From NCBI GenBank assembly GCA_905221605.1, contig CAJNDS010002085.1, positions 355,001 to 419,000 of the forward strand: a stretch of 64,000 nucleotides of DNA, in the 5' to 3' direction. Of the stretch, positions 35,690 through 47,337 are shown piece by piece. Each line of letters begins with the position of its first letter. The stretch's first letter is position 1. This stretch comes from Symbiodinium natans (lineage: Eukaryota; Sar; Dinophyceae; Suessiales; Symbiodiniaceae). The notes under the pieces are model-generated. The model was not told where the DNA came from. It saw nothing but the letters and a program-made list of their open reading frames with translations, and made no database searches. The position numbers and the translations under genes were made by a program.

Positions 35690-38050
35690 AACTGGTCTAC
35701 TGTAGGGGTTACAGTAGAGTTTACACCTACAGTAGGGTTTACTGTAAGGTTCAGGGTTCAGGGTTTAGGGTTGAGGGTTTAGGGTTGAGGGTTTACTGTA
35801 GGGTTTCAGGGATTTAGGGTGCAGAGGGTAAAGGGCTACTGCGCTGTAAGGTATCATAGTGCAGTACTGTAGATGAAGTCCCGTGGCGCTGCACTGACCT
35901 GCCCAGGCCCAGAAACATATGCTAACTGCGGTGTCTTTTGCCACTTTGGCATTATGGCCGTAGGGCCACAAGCAGTGGTGAGCACCACGCCGTCAGACTG
36001 TTGCAGCGGTCCACGAACGTGGTCAGCTGCAGCCTGCCAGACCTCAAGGCGACGCTGTACTGTACAGTGCATTACAGTACTGCATAGTATGGATCAGGGG
36101 TTACAGTATGGTGTGGGGGGTAGCATGCAAGAACATGTTTTGCTCTACAATACTGTAGTACAGTACAGTACTGCACAGACAGACTTCATAATTACAGTAC
36201 AGTACTGTACACACAGTATGCGTGCCAAGGAACACACGTCCACGGAAGACAGTCACGTGTGGGTCGCGCACGGTAGGCGGCAGCGCGCGATTGTCGACGT
36301 CGAATGTCAGCGCTGCGTACAGATCGAATGGCGGGAGACTTGGTAGCACTGAAGCAAGCGCAGCGCTGAATCATGAGGGCTCCAACAAAATGACACTGTA
36401 CAGCACAGTACAGTACAGTATTGCAGCCCGGGCACAGCTCCTGCCAGATGCGCAGGTTCTCGAGCGTGATATGCTGGCCGCAATGCGCCAGGTGGGTTCT
36501 CGTGAAGTGTGCATCTGGAAGACGGTTCTCCGGACCTCTGTGCTGAATGTACAGTACTTACAGTGCAATACAGTACTACTGAAAACTGTACTGTGTGTAC
36601 AGTACGGTGCTGCACTGTACTGCACACCTGCAACACCACGCGAAGCGTCATAGCCCAGTCAACTGCTGCACAGTACAATATTTGACACCCAAGCGACGGT
36701 CTGAGAGGTACTCCGGCCGCAGGCATGGACTTCGTCGAGGCAGCGTGGGGGTACAGTACCCCGCGCAATGCAAACAGACGCCAAGAACTCCACACTGCAG
36801 ATGATTGAATGTTGCTCACGCACACACAGTGCGTACTGTACAGTACTAAACTCCTCAGGCAAGGCACGTTCGGTGACTTCGTTGTCCCAGAAGCCATGCC
36901 TCTGTTCAAGCTCTCGTATGGCCTCGCCGAGCGCAACACAAGATGGACACTACCACACTGCGGGCACGCTGGGTGCAATACTGCACTGAACTGTACAGTA
37001 CTGTATAGTGTAGTAACGTACAAGCAGACGATCCTCTTCACACGCACTGCATGGTGTACTGTACTTAGGGCCTGAGAAGGCTCCATGTCGAAGTTGCTGA
37101 CCTCACAGACTCACAAACCATGTGAAGCAGTTGTGACGCACTTGCGAGCTCGTTTCTCTTGAGATGTCGTCGAATTTGCGACAAAGCCACACCAAGCGAG
37201 CGGAATATGCCCGTGCCCCTTGTCGTAGAAAGCTTCAAGCACTTCCCAAACGGAGCGCTGCCTTAAAGAAACATGAGATGCGCCTAGCGATGTGCTACGA
37301 AACAATGCCTGTTGCGCTTGGTACGCTGGAGGTACTGGGGCGCAGAAAACGGCAAGCTGCTTTTGGCTGTCATGTTGGCTCACTGTCAGCTTGCTGTGAC
37401 TTTACAGTAAACATGTACAGCGCAGAACTGCTGTCAACACAGCGCTGCGCCGCGCGCACTGCGGGCTCCTGGCCAGAGGAACGGCTGCCGGGACGGGCCT
37501 GGGCACAGAGAGTACAGTACAGCACAGTACGTCAAGCTGCTTTTGGCTGTTGGCTCACTGTTATCTCCACGGTGGTACAAGGCAGTCACCTGCCTCCTTT
37601 CCAGCAGCTCGGACTGGCATATCGATGTCCCCAGGTTCCTGGAACAGGAGGCTTGGTGTTTGTCTTACAACTACGGTACAGTACCAGACTGCAAAAGGCT
37701 TCACATTCATGCCTCCTTGCCCACAGCAGTCGGAGGCGCCGAAGTCGTAGTCGTAGTTTGTATAGCACAGCACTGACGACTGAGATGGGGGGGAGGGGTG
37801 GTAAGGGGAAAGGGTGCAATACAGTCCAGTGCTGTACGGTACTGCACAGTATGCAGTATACAGTAGCACGGTACAGCGTTCAAGGGGAGCTACAATCACA
37901 GTATATCGTCCTGGGTTTGGGACGCAGCAGCCGGAATGAAGAGCACATAACTGCACTGTACAGCACAGCAAACAAAGGTACAGCACGATACAGTACTGTA
38001 CTGCATTGTACTGTACTGTACCGTACAAGACTGTATATAGTTGCACAGCT
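35690..38050. repeat. Region rich in GTACAGTAC/GTACTGTAC palindromes, with possible exons
   Basis: Clusters of TACAGTAC and TACTGTAC recur every 100-200 bp. Between them lie unique blocks (35872-36058, 36218-36395, 36420-36548, 36845-36975, 37100-37385, 37590-37760) with coding-like minus-strand stretches such as LEVWQAAADHVRGPLQQSD, AALTFDVDNRALPPTVRDPH and LGEAIRELEQRHGFWDNEV. This resembles an intron-rich minus-strand gene whose introns carry the palindromes, but exon limits could not be fixed and no family is recognised. Confidence 0.4.
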
Positions 38051-38720
38051 AACTCTTCTGAATTTGGCCCCCACTCATCCAAAACTGTCAAACCTGACCG
38101 AAAAGCCTCCAAAATCACAAGAACCCCCAAATTCCTCCGAATCGCCCCCCTCCCCCCAAAAAAAACAATACTGCCCAAATTCCTGGCAAGAACCATACGC
38201 TAACTGCGGTCCGGGATATGCAAACTGCAGCACAAGGTCCATCGACTCTTCTGAATTTGGCTCCCACTCATCCAAAACTGTCGAGTCTGACCGAAAAGCC
38301 TCCAAAATCACAATTCTTCCGAATCGAAAACAAACACTGCCCAAATTCCTGGCAAGAACCATATGCTAACTGCGGTCCGGGATGTGCAAACTGCAGCACA
38401 AACACAGGCGCAAGGTCCATCGACTCTTCTGAATTTGGCCCCCACTCATCCAAAAACTGTCGAGTCTGACCGAAAAGCCTCCAAGATCACAATTCTTCCG
38501 AATCGCCCCCAAACACTGCCCAAATTCCTGGCAAGAACCATACAGTAGGTTACTGTAACTGCAGTCCGGGATATGCAAACGGCAGCACAAACACAGGCGC
38601 AAGGTCCATCGACTCTTTTGATTTTGGCCCCCACTCATCCAAAAACTGTCGAGTCTGACCGAAAAGCCTCCAAAATCACAATTCCTCTGAATCCCAAAAA
38701 AAGCACACATTCATGGCAAG
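38040..38720. repeat. Tandem array, about 185-bp unit, four copies
   Basis: Copies start near 38050, 38240, 38425 and 38610. Each has ACTCTTCTGAATTTGG (or close), TCATCCAAAA, GACCGAAAAGCCTCC, CCAAATTCCTGGCAAGAACC and CATATGCTAACTGCGGT. The copies differ by small indels. Confidence 0.85.
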
Positions 38721-38895
38721 AACCATATGCTAAATGCGGTTCGCATATGCTAACTGCGGTTGTTGGTGACCCGGGAATTCGCATATGCTAACTGCGGTTT
38801 TTGGTGACCCGGGAGGAAATTAGACAAATGACCCGGGATCCCGGGTGAACTTGTCTAATTTGTCTAACTTTCCCCGGGCCCATATGCTAACTGCT
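38720..38895. repeat. CATATGCTAACTGC cluster and CCCGGGATCCCGGGT palindrome
   Basis: Three GCATATGCTAACTGC copies, AAATTAGACAAATG, a perfect CCCGGGATCCCGGG palindrome (about 38830-38846), then TTGTCTAATTTGTCTAA. The CGGGTCGAAATTAGACAAA at 35207 is related, so the two ends of 35.17-38.90 kb share terminal sequences. Confidence 0.6.
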
Positions 38896-40200
38896 GGTCG
38901 GGAACAGTAATCCCTTAGAAAACTTTCCTAGGCCTGATCCTCTTGAACCTTACAAGGGAAGATATAAAAACTCCTCAAGGTCCTACCTAGGAGCCATGAC
39001 TTGGGTTTGCACGCTTTCTTCAAACGGGCAATTTAAATTGAGGCCCTCTAGCCCGAACACCTGAACCCGTTTGAATATTGTCCGGAGCCCCTTCAACCCT
39101 AGCCTAGCCCCTAAACCCTAAACCCTAAACCTAAACCCTAAACCTCAAACCCGAAACCCTAAACACCAGACCCATTCCAACCTACTGGCCCTTAGGGCTG
39201 TCGCATCCGACGCCGGCGGCACACAAGGCGCCCCCCCCCCCCCCCCCACTCGGAGTTTCATGGGTATTTATAGGGTTAGTACTAGGGCCCCCTAGTATGG
39301 GCCAATAGGGTTTAGGGTTTAGGGCTTAGGGTTTAGGGCTACTTGTAGGTTCAAGGTTAGCTTTAAGTGAGATATTACTAGGGTAACTATACTAACTATA
39401 CTTACAACTGGCTCCAACCTTATTGAAGGTACTTGTAACCCTTCTTATACGAGTAACTACCCATGAAAGCCCCTGAACCTTCAAGTATGCACAGGTTGAG
39501 CACCATTCAGGGAGCATTATGGCCACTAACTGCTTGGGGACCCCAACAACAAAAGGGCGTGGGTTTAGGGTTTAGGGTATACGGGAAATATAGGGATTAT
39601 TACACCCGGTCTGAAGCAGATAGCAGATGAAGAGCATATGGGTTCAGAGATTTGAGTGCGTTTATTAAGGGTTGAGGGGGTTAAGGAGATGAGCGCAAAC
39701 CCTAAACCCTAAACCTTAAGCCCTGAAGTTAGGAGTTTCGTGGGTTTTAGGGTGTAGGGGTGTCTTGAGTAAACCCGTACACCCTAAACCCCTACACCCT
39801 AAACCCTAAACCCCAAACCCTAAATAAACCCGAAAACCGACATCTGCGTGTCTAGCGTGGGGCGATCCGACCCTTCGACAGTTTAGGGTTTAGGGTTTAA
39901 GTGGTTTAGTGTTTCAGGGGTTTAAGGTTTAGTGGTTTAAGGGTTTAGGGGTTTAGGGTTTAGGTTTAGGGTTTAGGTTTAGGGTTTAAGATACCCAAGC
40001 CCAGCTAAAACTCCGAAGCCTTTGCTTGCTGCAAGGGGGGGGGAAGAGGAGCAAGGGGGGTGCCTAGGCTTTAGGGTCTGGAGCCTTTGCTCAGCTCAAC
40101 ACCCTGCGGCCGCACCCCTACAACCCTAAACCCCTACACCCTAAACCCCCAAAACCCAAAACCCAAACCCTAAACCCCAAACCCCAAACCCTAAACCCCA
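38896..40200. other. Repeat-rich spacer
   Basis: Short CCCTAAA and TTTAGGG runs (39105-39165, 39300-39340, 39690-39720, 39780-39825, 39885-39990) alternate with unique sequence. A degenerate copy of foldback family 3 lies at 39340-39486. I see no supportable gene. Confidence 0.55.
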
Positions 40201-40203
40201 AAC

Positions 40204-40282
40204 GAGCAGCCCTCAATTGACGCAGCCAGGTCGAGGATGGCATCCACTGTCACCGATGCAGCCACCTCAGCGCTACCAGGCC
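40204..40282 (-). CDS. Putative exon
   Basis: The minus strand has gtttgcAG, then SAEVAASVTVDAILDLAAS within the open stretch, then GTTTGGGGTTTAGGG. CCCTAAA lies to the left and TTTAGGG to the right on the plus strand. Helical, alanine-rich; family unknown. Coding character is better on the minus strand. Confidence 0.4.
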
Positions 40283-40289
40283 CTGCAAA

Positions 40290-41080
40290 CGGTTTTAGGG
40301 TTTGGGGGTTAGGGTTTAGGGTTTGGGGGTTGGGGGTTAGGGTTTAGGGTTTAGTTTAGGGTAAGTATAAGCATACGGTTTCTATGGGATTTATGTAGGC
40401 TTTAGGTTATGGGCCTTGTCATCATTTAGAAGGATTTTTTTGTCTGTACATGAGTAAATAAATAAATATATAGATATATATATATATAGTCATATATACG
40501 TCAGGTTGCAGTTTAAATTTCAGGGACCCAGTTCCCAACACCGACAGCTTTTCTCATCGACCAGTCCCCGGGACGGGGATCTTCTCCAGCAAAGGCAGCG
40601 CCTGGCAGTTAGCTTACCGGGTGTAGGGTTTAGGGTTTAGGGTTTAAGGTTTCGAAGAAAACCACCGGCAGCCACTTGCAAAACAGGCTCCCCTCTTCAA
40701 ACTGGCAGCAAATAAGAATGAAACCGGAACTACAGCATGGGCGCTCATGGGGGGCAGATCCGATGTTGGAAAAAACCTGACCATAACACCCTTAACCCTA
40801 AATACCCGAAAAAAAACCAAAACCCTCATGGCTTGAAATGTTCAACTTCTTCACTTGGGGGGTTCCTGCTTTTTTTGGGAACCAGTGGCTACAAGCTTCG
40901 GGGTTGAGGGAGGGTTCGGTTGCAGCAGCTTAAAAGTTAAGGAGGGCTTAGGGTTTAGGATTCAGGATTAGGGTATAGGGTTCAGGGTTCAGGGTTTAGG
41001 GTTTAGGGGTTAGGTGAGTTTGGGGGGGGGTCTTTTTCTGAGGGCTTAGGAGTTCAGGACCTAGGGCTTGGGGAGTCTGG
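40290..41080. other. Telomere-type repeats and unique spacer
   Basis: TTTAGGG runs at 40295-40365, 40620-40655 and 40940-41015, and a small AT microsatellite at 40455-40490. No supportable gene. Confidence 0.5.
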
Positions 41081-41299
41081 GGAAGCTAGTGTCCTTCCGA
41101 ACCCGAGATCGGCCTGCGCATCGTGGCCAAGGATGTCCTTCGGCGCAATCAGGAGTACCTGAGACCACAGCTAGGGTTTAGGGCTTAGGGCTTAGGGCTT
41201 AGGGTTTAGGGTTTAGGGCTTAGGGCTTAGGGCTTAGGGTTTAGGGTTTAGGGTTTAGGGGAAACCAAAAAAAGGGACCCAAGGGTACCACTGGGCTAC

Positions 41300-41387
41300 C
41301 AAGTCAGAAGCCCTTGCAGCGAGGAAGTCCGGCCTGCTGATGCGATTGAGCGCATGCGGCAGCAACCTCCGCTTGACCAGGAAGGAT
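41300..41387 (-). CDS. Putative exon
   Basis: The minus strand has an acceptor ccctAG formed directly by the CCCTAAA array, then FLVKRRLLPHALNRISRPDF and AARASDL, then GTAGCCC. This is one of the clearest cases of a splice-acceptor-like AG at the end of a telomere-type array. A neighbouring island (41085-41165) is open on both strands. Family unknown. Confidence 0.42.
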
Positions 41388-41389
41388 CT

Positions 41390-42026
41390 AGGGTTTAGGG
41401 TTTAGGGGTTTGGGTTTAGGGTTTAGGGTTTAAGGTTTAGGGTTTAGGGTCTAGGGTCTAGGGTCTAGGGTTTAGGGTTTAGGGTTTAGGGTTTAGGGGT
41501 TAGGGGTTAGGGTTTAGGGGTTTGGGTTCAGGGTTCAGGGTTTATAGGGTTTATAGGGTTTATAGGGTTTATAGGGTTTATAGGGTTTATAGGGTTTATA
41601 GGGTTTATAGGGTTTATGGGGTTTATAGGGTTTATAGGGTTTATAGGGTTTATAGGGTTTATAGGGTTTATAGGGTTTATAGGGTTTATAGGGTTTATAG
41701 GGTTTATAGGGTTTATAGGGTAGGGTTTATAGGGTTTATAGGGTTTATAGGGTTTATAGGGTTTATAGGGTTTATAGGGTTTATAGGGTTTATAGGATTT
41801 ATAGGGTTTATAGGGTTTATAGGGTTCAGGGTTTACAGGGCTTACAGGGTTTACAGGGTCTACAGGGTTTATAGGGTTTATAGGGTTTATAATAGGGTTT
41901 ATAGGGTTTATAGGGTTTATAGGGCTTATAGGGTTTACAGGGTTTACAGGGTTTACAGGGTTTACAGGGTTTATAGGGTTTATAGGGTTTATAGGGTTTA
42001 TAGGGTTTATAGGGGTTTATAGGGTT
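41390..42026. repeat. TTTAGGG array passing into a (GGGTTTATA)n array
   Basis: TTTAGGG-type units to about 41535, then about 50 copies of a 9-bp variant GGGTTTATA to 42026, with GGGTTTACA variants near 41830-41870 and 41935-41975. The derived 'RVYRVY' translation is an artefact. Confidence 0.95.
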
Positions 42027-42138
42027 TAGGGCTGTCATTCTGTGCCCACTTGCCCAGCTGGCTGAGTCGCATTGCGGGCAGAGTTTAGGGTTTGCAAGCA
42101 TGCCTGGTGGTACCCTTTTTCCCCTCCCATGCAGGGAG

Positions 42139-42209
42139 GGGGTGGGCGGGGGGGGGGGGGGGGGGGGGAGGGGGGGGGGGGAGGGGGGGTGGGGCAGGAA
42201 GGGAAGGGT

Positions 42210-42250
<41 letters not shown>

Positions 42251-42375
42251 GGGGGGGGGGGGGAGGGGGGGGGAGGGGGGGGGGGGGGAGGGGGGGGGGG
42301 GGGGGGGGGGAGGGGAAGGGGGGGGGGAGGGGGGGGGGAGGGGGGGGCGAGGGGGGGGGGGGGGGGGGGGGGGGG
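42139..42375. repeat. G-rich homopolymer tract, about 237 bp
   Basis: Almost pure G with isolated A, T or C. It could form stacked G-quadruplexes. Assembly and length are likely unreliable. Poly-Gly translations are artefacts. Confidence 0.95.
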
Positions 42376-42399
42376 TCCCGCTCACTCTCTTTATCTTGT

Positions 42400-45180
42400 T
42401 TCTAGAGGATTCTTATGAGCCACGGTGGCCAGCAGAGTCGTGCATTTCCTGCTTTTGGACTTCTACCTCCTCGCCCGCTCACTCCATAGGGGTTCAGGGG
42501 TTTAGGATTTCGGGTTTGAGGTTTAGGGTTTGGGGTCTAACGGCAGACCTCGCAGAAGCCCAACAAGCACCCCTAAACCCTAAACCCTAAACCCTAAACC
42601 CTAAACCCTAAACCCTAAACCCCTAACTCAAACCTAAACCCCCTCCACCAGGTGAGGGCCCAGGCTCCTGAGCTCTCAGTGTGGCTAGAAGTGGGGAAAT
42701 TATGCTTATTGCTGGTTGGTTTAGGGTTTATGGTTTAGGGTTCAGGGTTCAGGGTGTAGGGTTTACCGTATTTAGGGTACTTATAACCTTGTGTTAAATA
42801 CATACCCTAAATAATTTAGGGTATTTATAATCATATTTAGAGTACGTGTAACCTTATTTATAACCCCACTTATAGCCACCCATGAACCTTCACGTAGCCC
42901 TAAACCCTAAACCCTAAACCCTAAACCCTAAACCCTAAACCCTAAACCCTGTTTAGGGTTCTTTGGTTATTGAGTCCTCATCGACGTTCAAGTTCAGAGC
43001 GGCGACCTCGGGGCGATCTTGGGGTAAGCTTCGGATCCTTCAGGGGGTCTGTAGGGCTTAGGGTTTAGGGTTTAGGGTTTAGGGTTTAGGGTTTCGGGTT
43101 TAGGGTTTAGGGTTTAGGGTTTAGGGTTTAGGGTTTAGGGTTTAGGACGGACCTCCAGGTTTCTCTTGGGGTAGTTTCAAGGGGGCCCCTTAAACCTTAA
43201 AAGGGGCCTTTAAAAGGGGAACTTTTATGTTGCCCTTAGATGCCAAGGGCCCATATAGCAGAACCGGGTAAGGGACCGCATTAAGGGCTCGTGAAACTAC
43301 CCATAGAGTTTTAGGACTTTCTTGGGCCTAGGACTCCCAGTGTTTGAGGTTCCGGACGCATCCGGCATCTACAGGTCTAGGGACTTGGGCCACCCGCCAA
43401 GCAGACAAGCCACGCTGTTTGGGCGTTAGAATGCAGGAAGGCGTCCGACAGCCGAAGGTCAAATGGAGGGCTGGTTTCTTTATAAGCTACATGGGCACCT
43501 GATAGGGCTCAGGTGCCCTTTTTGCAGCAGGATGCAGCAGGTACCTGCGTCGTCCTAATTCCCGAGCAGCCAGCATCTACCGGGTCGCACGTGTAAAACC
43601 TAAGCTCTTGAGCCCCTTCGCGTGGGGAAGCTCAGGATTCAGGCTGCCATGCAGTGCATTTCGACTCTCCCTCTCTCCCTCTCTCTCCCTCTCCCTCCCT
43701 GTCCCCCTCTGTGTCCTTGTCCCTCTCCTACAGAGCACAAGGGGGCGATGCTGCCCCTACGTAGTTAGGGCTCTGCATATGCGACTTCATCAAAGAACCC
43801 TTTTGAATCTAAAGGAAAACAAGTAATTATCTCAGTCCCTACCGAAACCCTGAAAGAACGAGGTCCCCCCCCCCCTCCCAACCAGCAAAAAAACTTGGCT
43901 GCACTTAACAGGGTAGCTATGAATTTAATTTTTAGCTGCTTTATCCAGAAGCCCAGTAAACCCAAAACGGCGAAGGATCTAAAGTTACGGTAAAGCACCA
44001 CAGAGAGAAAAAAATCTAGGGGAACCCCAACCCTAAAACAAAGGAAACAAGGGCCTACTCCCGGTCCAGAGAAAAAATCACAAGGGAACCCCAACCCTAA
44101 AAAAAAGGAAAACAAGGGCCTACTCCCGGTCCGAGGTTAGGGTCCCGGCTTCATCCTTTATCGCAGGCGGAGCCGACCTGCAGCGTCTCCGCGCCATCCG
44201 CGCATCTTCCTGTCACTGGCGGCATGCGCTCGACGAAAATATACCTAAACTCCCCTTAGAACCTTAGTAATAAAAACAATATGTTTAATATCCTCTTGGG
44301 TTTATATCAACAAAAACTAACTCCCAAGGGGGATATAGATAAGGGGTACCCTCCGAGGGTTCCTTTCTTGAGGGGATTCTACTCTACATGGGAGCCTATC
44401 CAAGGACACCCCGATATTAAGCGTAGCGGTGTAGCGTAACCTCCCCGCACGAGGATAACATAGAACATCATGTACTGGAACGAAACAGAGTGGACAATAA
44501 AAGAGCTGCATTGAAGCAGCATGAGTCGAAGTGGAGATGGAGACTACAATAGAACGGCATAGAACGCAACACACGATGATGAGACTTACATGCATACCTT
44601 CCTTCTCGCCTTACGTCTGCTGGCATGTACTTGGAGGCTCATGGTACTTCATAACCCAATAATATCTGTACTTATAACCCAAATGTAACCACATTAGGGC
44701 ACTCAAGGGGCTTATAAGTGGGTTATAAGTACAGTTATCTTTGGGTCATAAGTGCCATGATGGACCTGCAAGTAGCCCTAAACCCTAAACACTGAACCCT
44801 AAACCCTAAACCCTAAACCCTAAACCCTAAACCCTAAACCCTCCATCGATGCAACACGCCTCCTCTGGCTCCTCCAACTCCAGGAAGGTATTCTTCACCT
44901 TCGGGGCTTCAGGGCATCCGGCTTTGGGTGTCAGGGTTTAGGGGCCCTTTTGTCGGTTTCGGTGCTTAGGGGTTTTGGGGGTTTAGGGGTCTAGGGGTTT
45001 AGGGTCTAGGGGTTAGGGTTTAGGGGTCTAGGGGTTTAGGGTCTAGGGGTTTAGGGTCTAAGGTTTAGGGGTTAGGGGTTTAGGGGTTTAGGGGTTTAGG
45101 GGTTTAGGGTTTAGAGGTTTAGGGGTTTAGGGGTGTACTCGGCGCTAGGGCTTAGGGTTTAGGGTTTCGGGTTTAGGGTT
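42400..45180. other. Repeat mosaic with foldback elements
   Basis: TTTAGGG/CCCTAAA runs at 42575-42630, 42895-42960, 43050-43147, 44770-44850 and 44930-45135; foldback family 3 copies at 42756-42898 and 44637-44775; family 2 copy at 44240-44345; a CT-rich microsatellite at 43664-43712. Two near-identical segments (43990-44060, 44068-44135) share GGAACCCCAACCCTAAAA and GGGCCTACTCCCGGTCC. An exon-like minus reading (VERMPPVTGRCADGAETLQV) lies near 44160-44230. No complete gene. Confidence 0.5.
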
Positions 45181-45189
45181 TGGGGTCTG

Positions 45190-45333
45190 GTTTCGGGACG
45201 CTTCCTTCATGAAGAAGACCCCGCACGAAGATCGGGCACCAGAAGCCATCGGCTCGCAGCACTTTGGACTTGGCGTCTTGGGGTTCGGGTCACCAGCCAT
45301 GCGCGTCAAGCACTCCTTGTCGAACAGCAGCAT
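45190..45333 (-). CDS. Putative exon, cysteine-containing
   Basis: The minus strand is open from MLLFDKECLTRMAGDPN to SCGVFFMKEASRN. It has a well-mixed composition unlike the repeats on both sides. No clear AG acceptor precedes it, since CCCTAAA continues directly into ATGCTG, so it might start a coding region. Family unknown. Confidence 0.35.
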
Positions 45334-45517
45334 AGGGTTTAGGGTTTAGGGTTTAGGGTTTAGGTTTTAGGGTTTGGGGCTGTTAGGATTCGTTCTCCTG
45401 CTTGGGCTGCCTTTTTTGCTTTGTCGAGAGGGGTGTGGAAGTTTAGCGGCTCTGGGGTTTAGGGCTGAGGGTTTTGGGGTTTAGGATTTAGGGTTTAGGG
45501 TTTTAGAGCCCCTCCAC

Positions 45518-45594
45518 CATGAAACCGAAGACCGGATTGGCCGGACCTTGGTCGCGAAGGGCGTCGACAAGCGTAGAGGGCCGGCTGCAGCAGC
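45518..45594 (-). CDS. Putative exon
   Basis: The minus strand has ctgcAG, then STLVDALRDQGPANPVFGFM, then GTGGAGG. The plus strand is also open, so the strand is a judgement from composition. Confidence 0.35.
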
Positions 45595-45614
45595 CACTGG
45601 CGTCATGCCTTTCG

Positions 45615-45735
45615 TTCTTCTATACTCGCCTTAGAACCTTAATAACAATAATATATGCTTGATATCCTCTTGGGTTTTATATATAAACAAAAATAGAAAA
45701 CATAGTTCCCCAAGGGGGATATAGTCTTGGGTTGT
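45615..45735. repeat. Short interspersed repeat, family 2
   Basis: It contains CGCCTTAGAACCTTAATAA, TTGATATCCTCTTGGGTTTT and CCCCAAGGGGGATATAG, matching 44240-44345 and, more weakly, 60250-60350. Confidence 0.65.
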
Positions 45736-46055
45736 GGGTCGTATGAGCGGCTGGGTGTAGTTTATGTTGAACAACTGTCGCGCTGGTCAGTGGCTCCCAC
45801 CCTAAACCCTAAACCCTAACTCTAAACCCTGAACCCCAGACCCTTAAACCGCGTCTTGCGGTCTGGGATTTGGGGCTTCTTTGGGCTGTCTGTTCGGGGC
45901 AGCTCGAGGTAGAATCGATGCTCTCGCGCTTGAACCCACCCGAGAATCCAAACTCCTACCTCAAGGCACATAAGGATGTAGGCAAACACCTAAACCCTGG
46001 CTTTCTCAACCTTTCTTGACCCTAAACCCTAATCCCTAAACCCTAAACACTGAAC

Positions 46056-46162
46056 GCCCCGGGGTTCGGGGCGCCTTTGGGACCAAGGAGCTCATCATCG
46101 TGTGAAGGTCGCGGAGGTGGCAGCAATGCTGTGCCAAAGCGTTTATATGGTTGAGCCCGAAG
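46056..46162 (-). CDS. Putative exon
   Basis: The minus reading contains FGLNHINALAQHCCHLRDLH and MMSSLVPKAPR, flanked by CCCTAAA upstream and GTTCAGTGTTTAGGG downstream. A plus-strand reading (VKVAEVAAMLCQSVYMVEPE) is also plausible. Strand uncertain. Confidence 0.33.
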
Positions 46163-46169
46163 CTTCGGA

Positions 46170-47220
46170 TGAGGAGGGTTTAGGGTTTAGGGTTTAGGGT
46201 TTAGGGTTTCGGGTTTCGGGTTTAGGGTTGGTGGGGTTTGTAGGTTTATAGGGTTCATGGGGTTTATATGGGTGGGCGGTTCAAGTGGGGTATGTAACGC
46301 AAGGCTCCCTCATACTCTCCACCTAAGGGTCGGCCTCCTAGGTACCTACCCCTAAACCCTAAACCCTAAACCCTAATCCCTAAACCCTAAACCCTCCGGT
46401 AAGGACCCCATAAGAAACTAGGTGCTTAAGAAGCCCGAAAAAAAGGCTCCTCCTTAGTGAGTCTTTTCTTTCTTCTTCGGGGTAGCAAGTAGTAGGAATC
46501 TAGGGGTCCAGACTCGAACGCGAATCCCAATGCAGGGAAGTGGCGTGGCGAAAGTTAGGACTGCACCAACTCAAGCCTTCCAACCCTAAACTCCAAAAAC
46601 CCTCAACCCTAAAGACCCTCAACTCTAAAAACCCTAAACCCTAAACCCCAAACCCTAAACCTAAACCCTAAACCCTGATCTGTAGGGCCGACATCCTAAT
46701 CCGCAATCAAGGTCCCTCAAGATGAAAAGGTGGGATGATGGCTCTGGTGGGAGTCCCAGTTATCATATGGGCATGTTTTATAAAGGCCGGTGGCCCCTTT
46801 ATCTGTTACCCTTATACCCGAGATACCCTAACAAGCACCCGCTACAAAACAGAAACCCTACTCAAAGAGACCAGGCAATAGAAGGCATGCTTGTATTCGG
46901 GTGAAGAGAACTGGCCCTAAAAGTCTCAGCATCCAGACTGTCGGAGCTTTGCGAACCTCTATGCGCGGTCAGAGTTTTGGGTTTTGGTAACCCTAAACCC
47001 TAAACCCTAAACCCAAAGGTTTCCTGCAAGTACTCCGGATGTGGGCCCTCTGGGGGATCATTACATTTTGTCCCCAAACCCCACATTACAACCTTAGGGG
47101 TTCGAGGTAGAGTCCCATGACTCCCGTTTTCGGGTTCCAGGGTTTAGGGTTTAAAGGGTTTAAAGGGTTTAGGGGGAACTTAAACCCTAAACCCTGAAGC
47201 ACTAAGGTCGCCTACCCGAC
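46170..47220. other. Repeat-rich spacer
   Basis: Short TTTAGGG and CCCTAAA runs with unique sequence. 46262-46352 shares CTAGGTACCTACCC-type landmarks with 59500-59625. No supportable gene. Confidence 0.45.
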
Positions 47221-47223
47221 TAC

Positions 47224-47295
47224 GCAGTGTGCGGATGTGGTGGCTTGTTTGGGGCGCAGAAGAAAAGCTCGCCAGCCGACTTCTGCAATCGCCAG
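47224..47295 (-). CDS. Putative exon, 72 nt, phase 0
   Basis: The minus strand has gAG, then LAIAEVGWRAFLLRPKQATT and SAHC, then GTAGTC. Exactly 24 codons with no split codon. The plus strand is also open. Family unknown. Confidence 0.38.
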
Positions 47296-47337
47296 CTCTA
47301 ACCCTAAACCCTAAACCCTAAACCCTCAACCCTAAGG

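Noticed and set aside
35690-38050. A defined protein family for the palindrome-rich region
   Set aside because: Coding-like blocks are visible, but exon joins and homology could not be established from sequence alone.
38040-38720. CRISPR array
   Set aside because: Repeats are about 185 bp long, diverged and without spacers, in a eukaryotic setting.
41522-42101. RVYRVY and KPYKPY repeat proteins
   Set aside because: Translations of the 9-bp telomere-variant array.
42035-42590. Gly-rich and Pro-rich proteins
   Set aside because: Translations of the G homopolymer tract.
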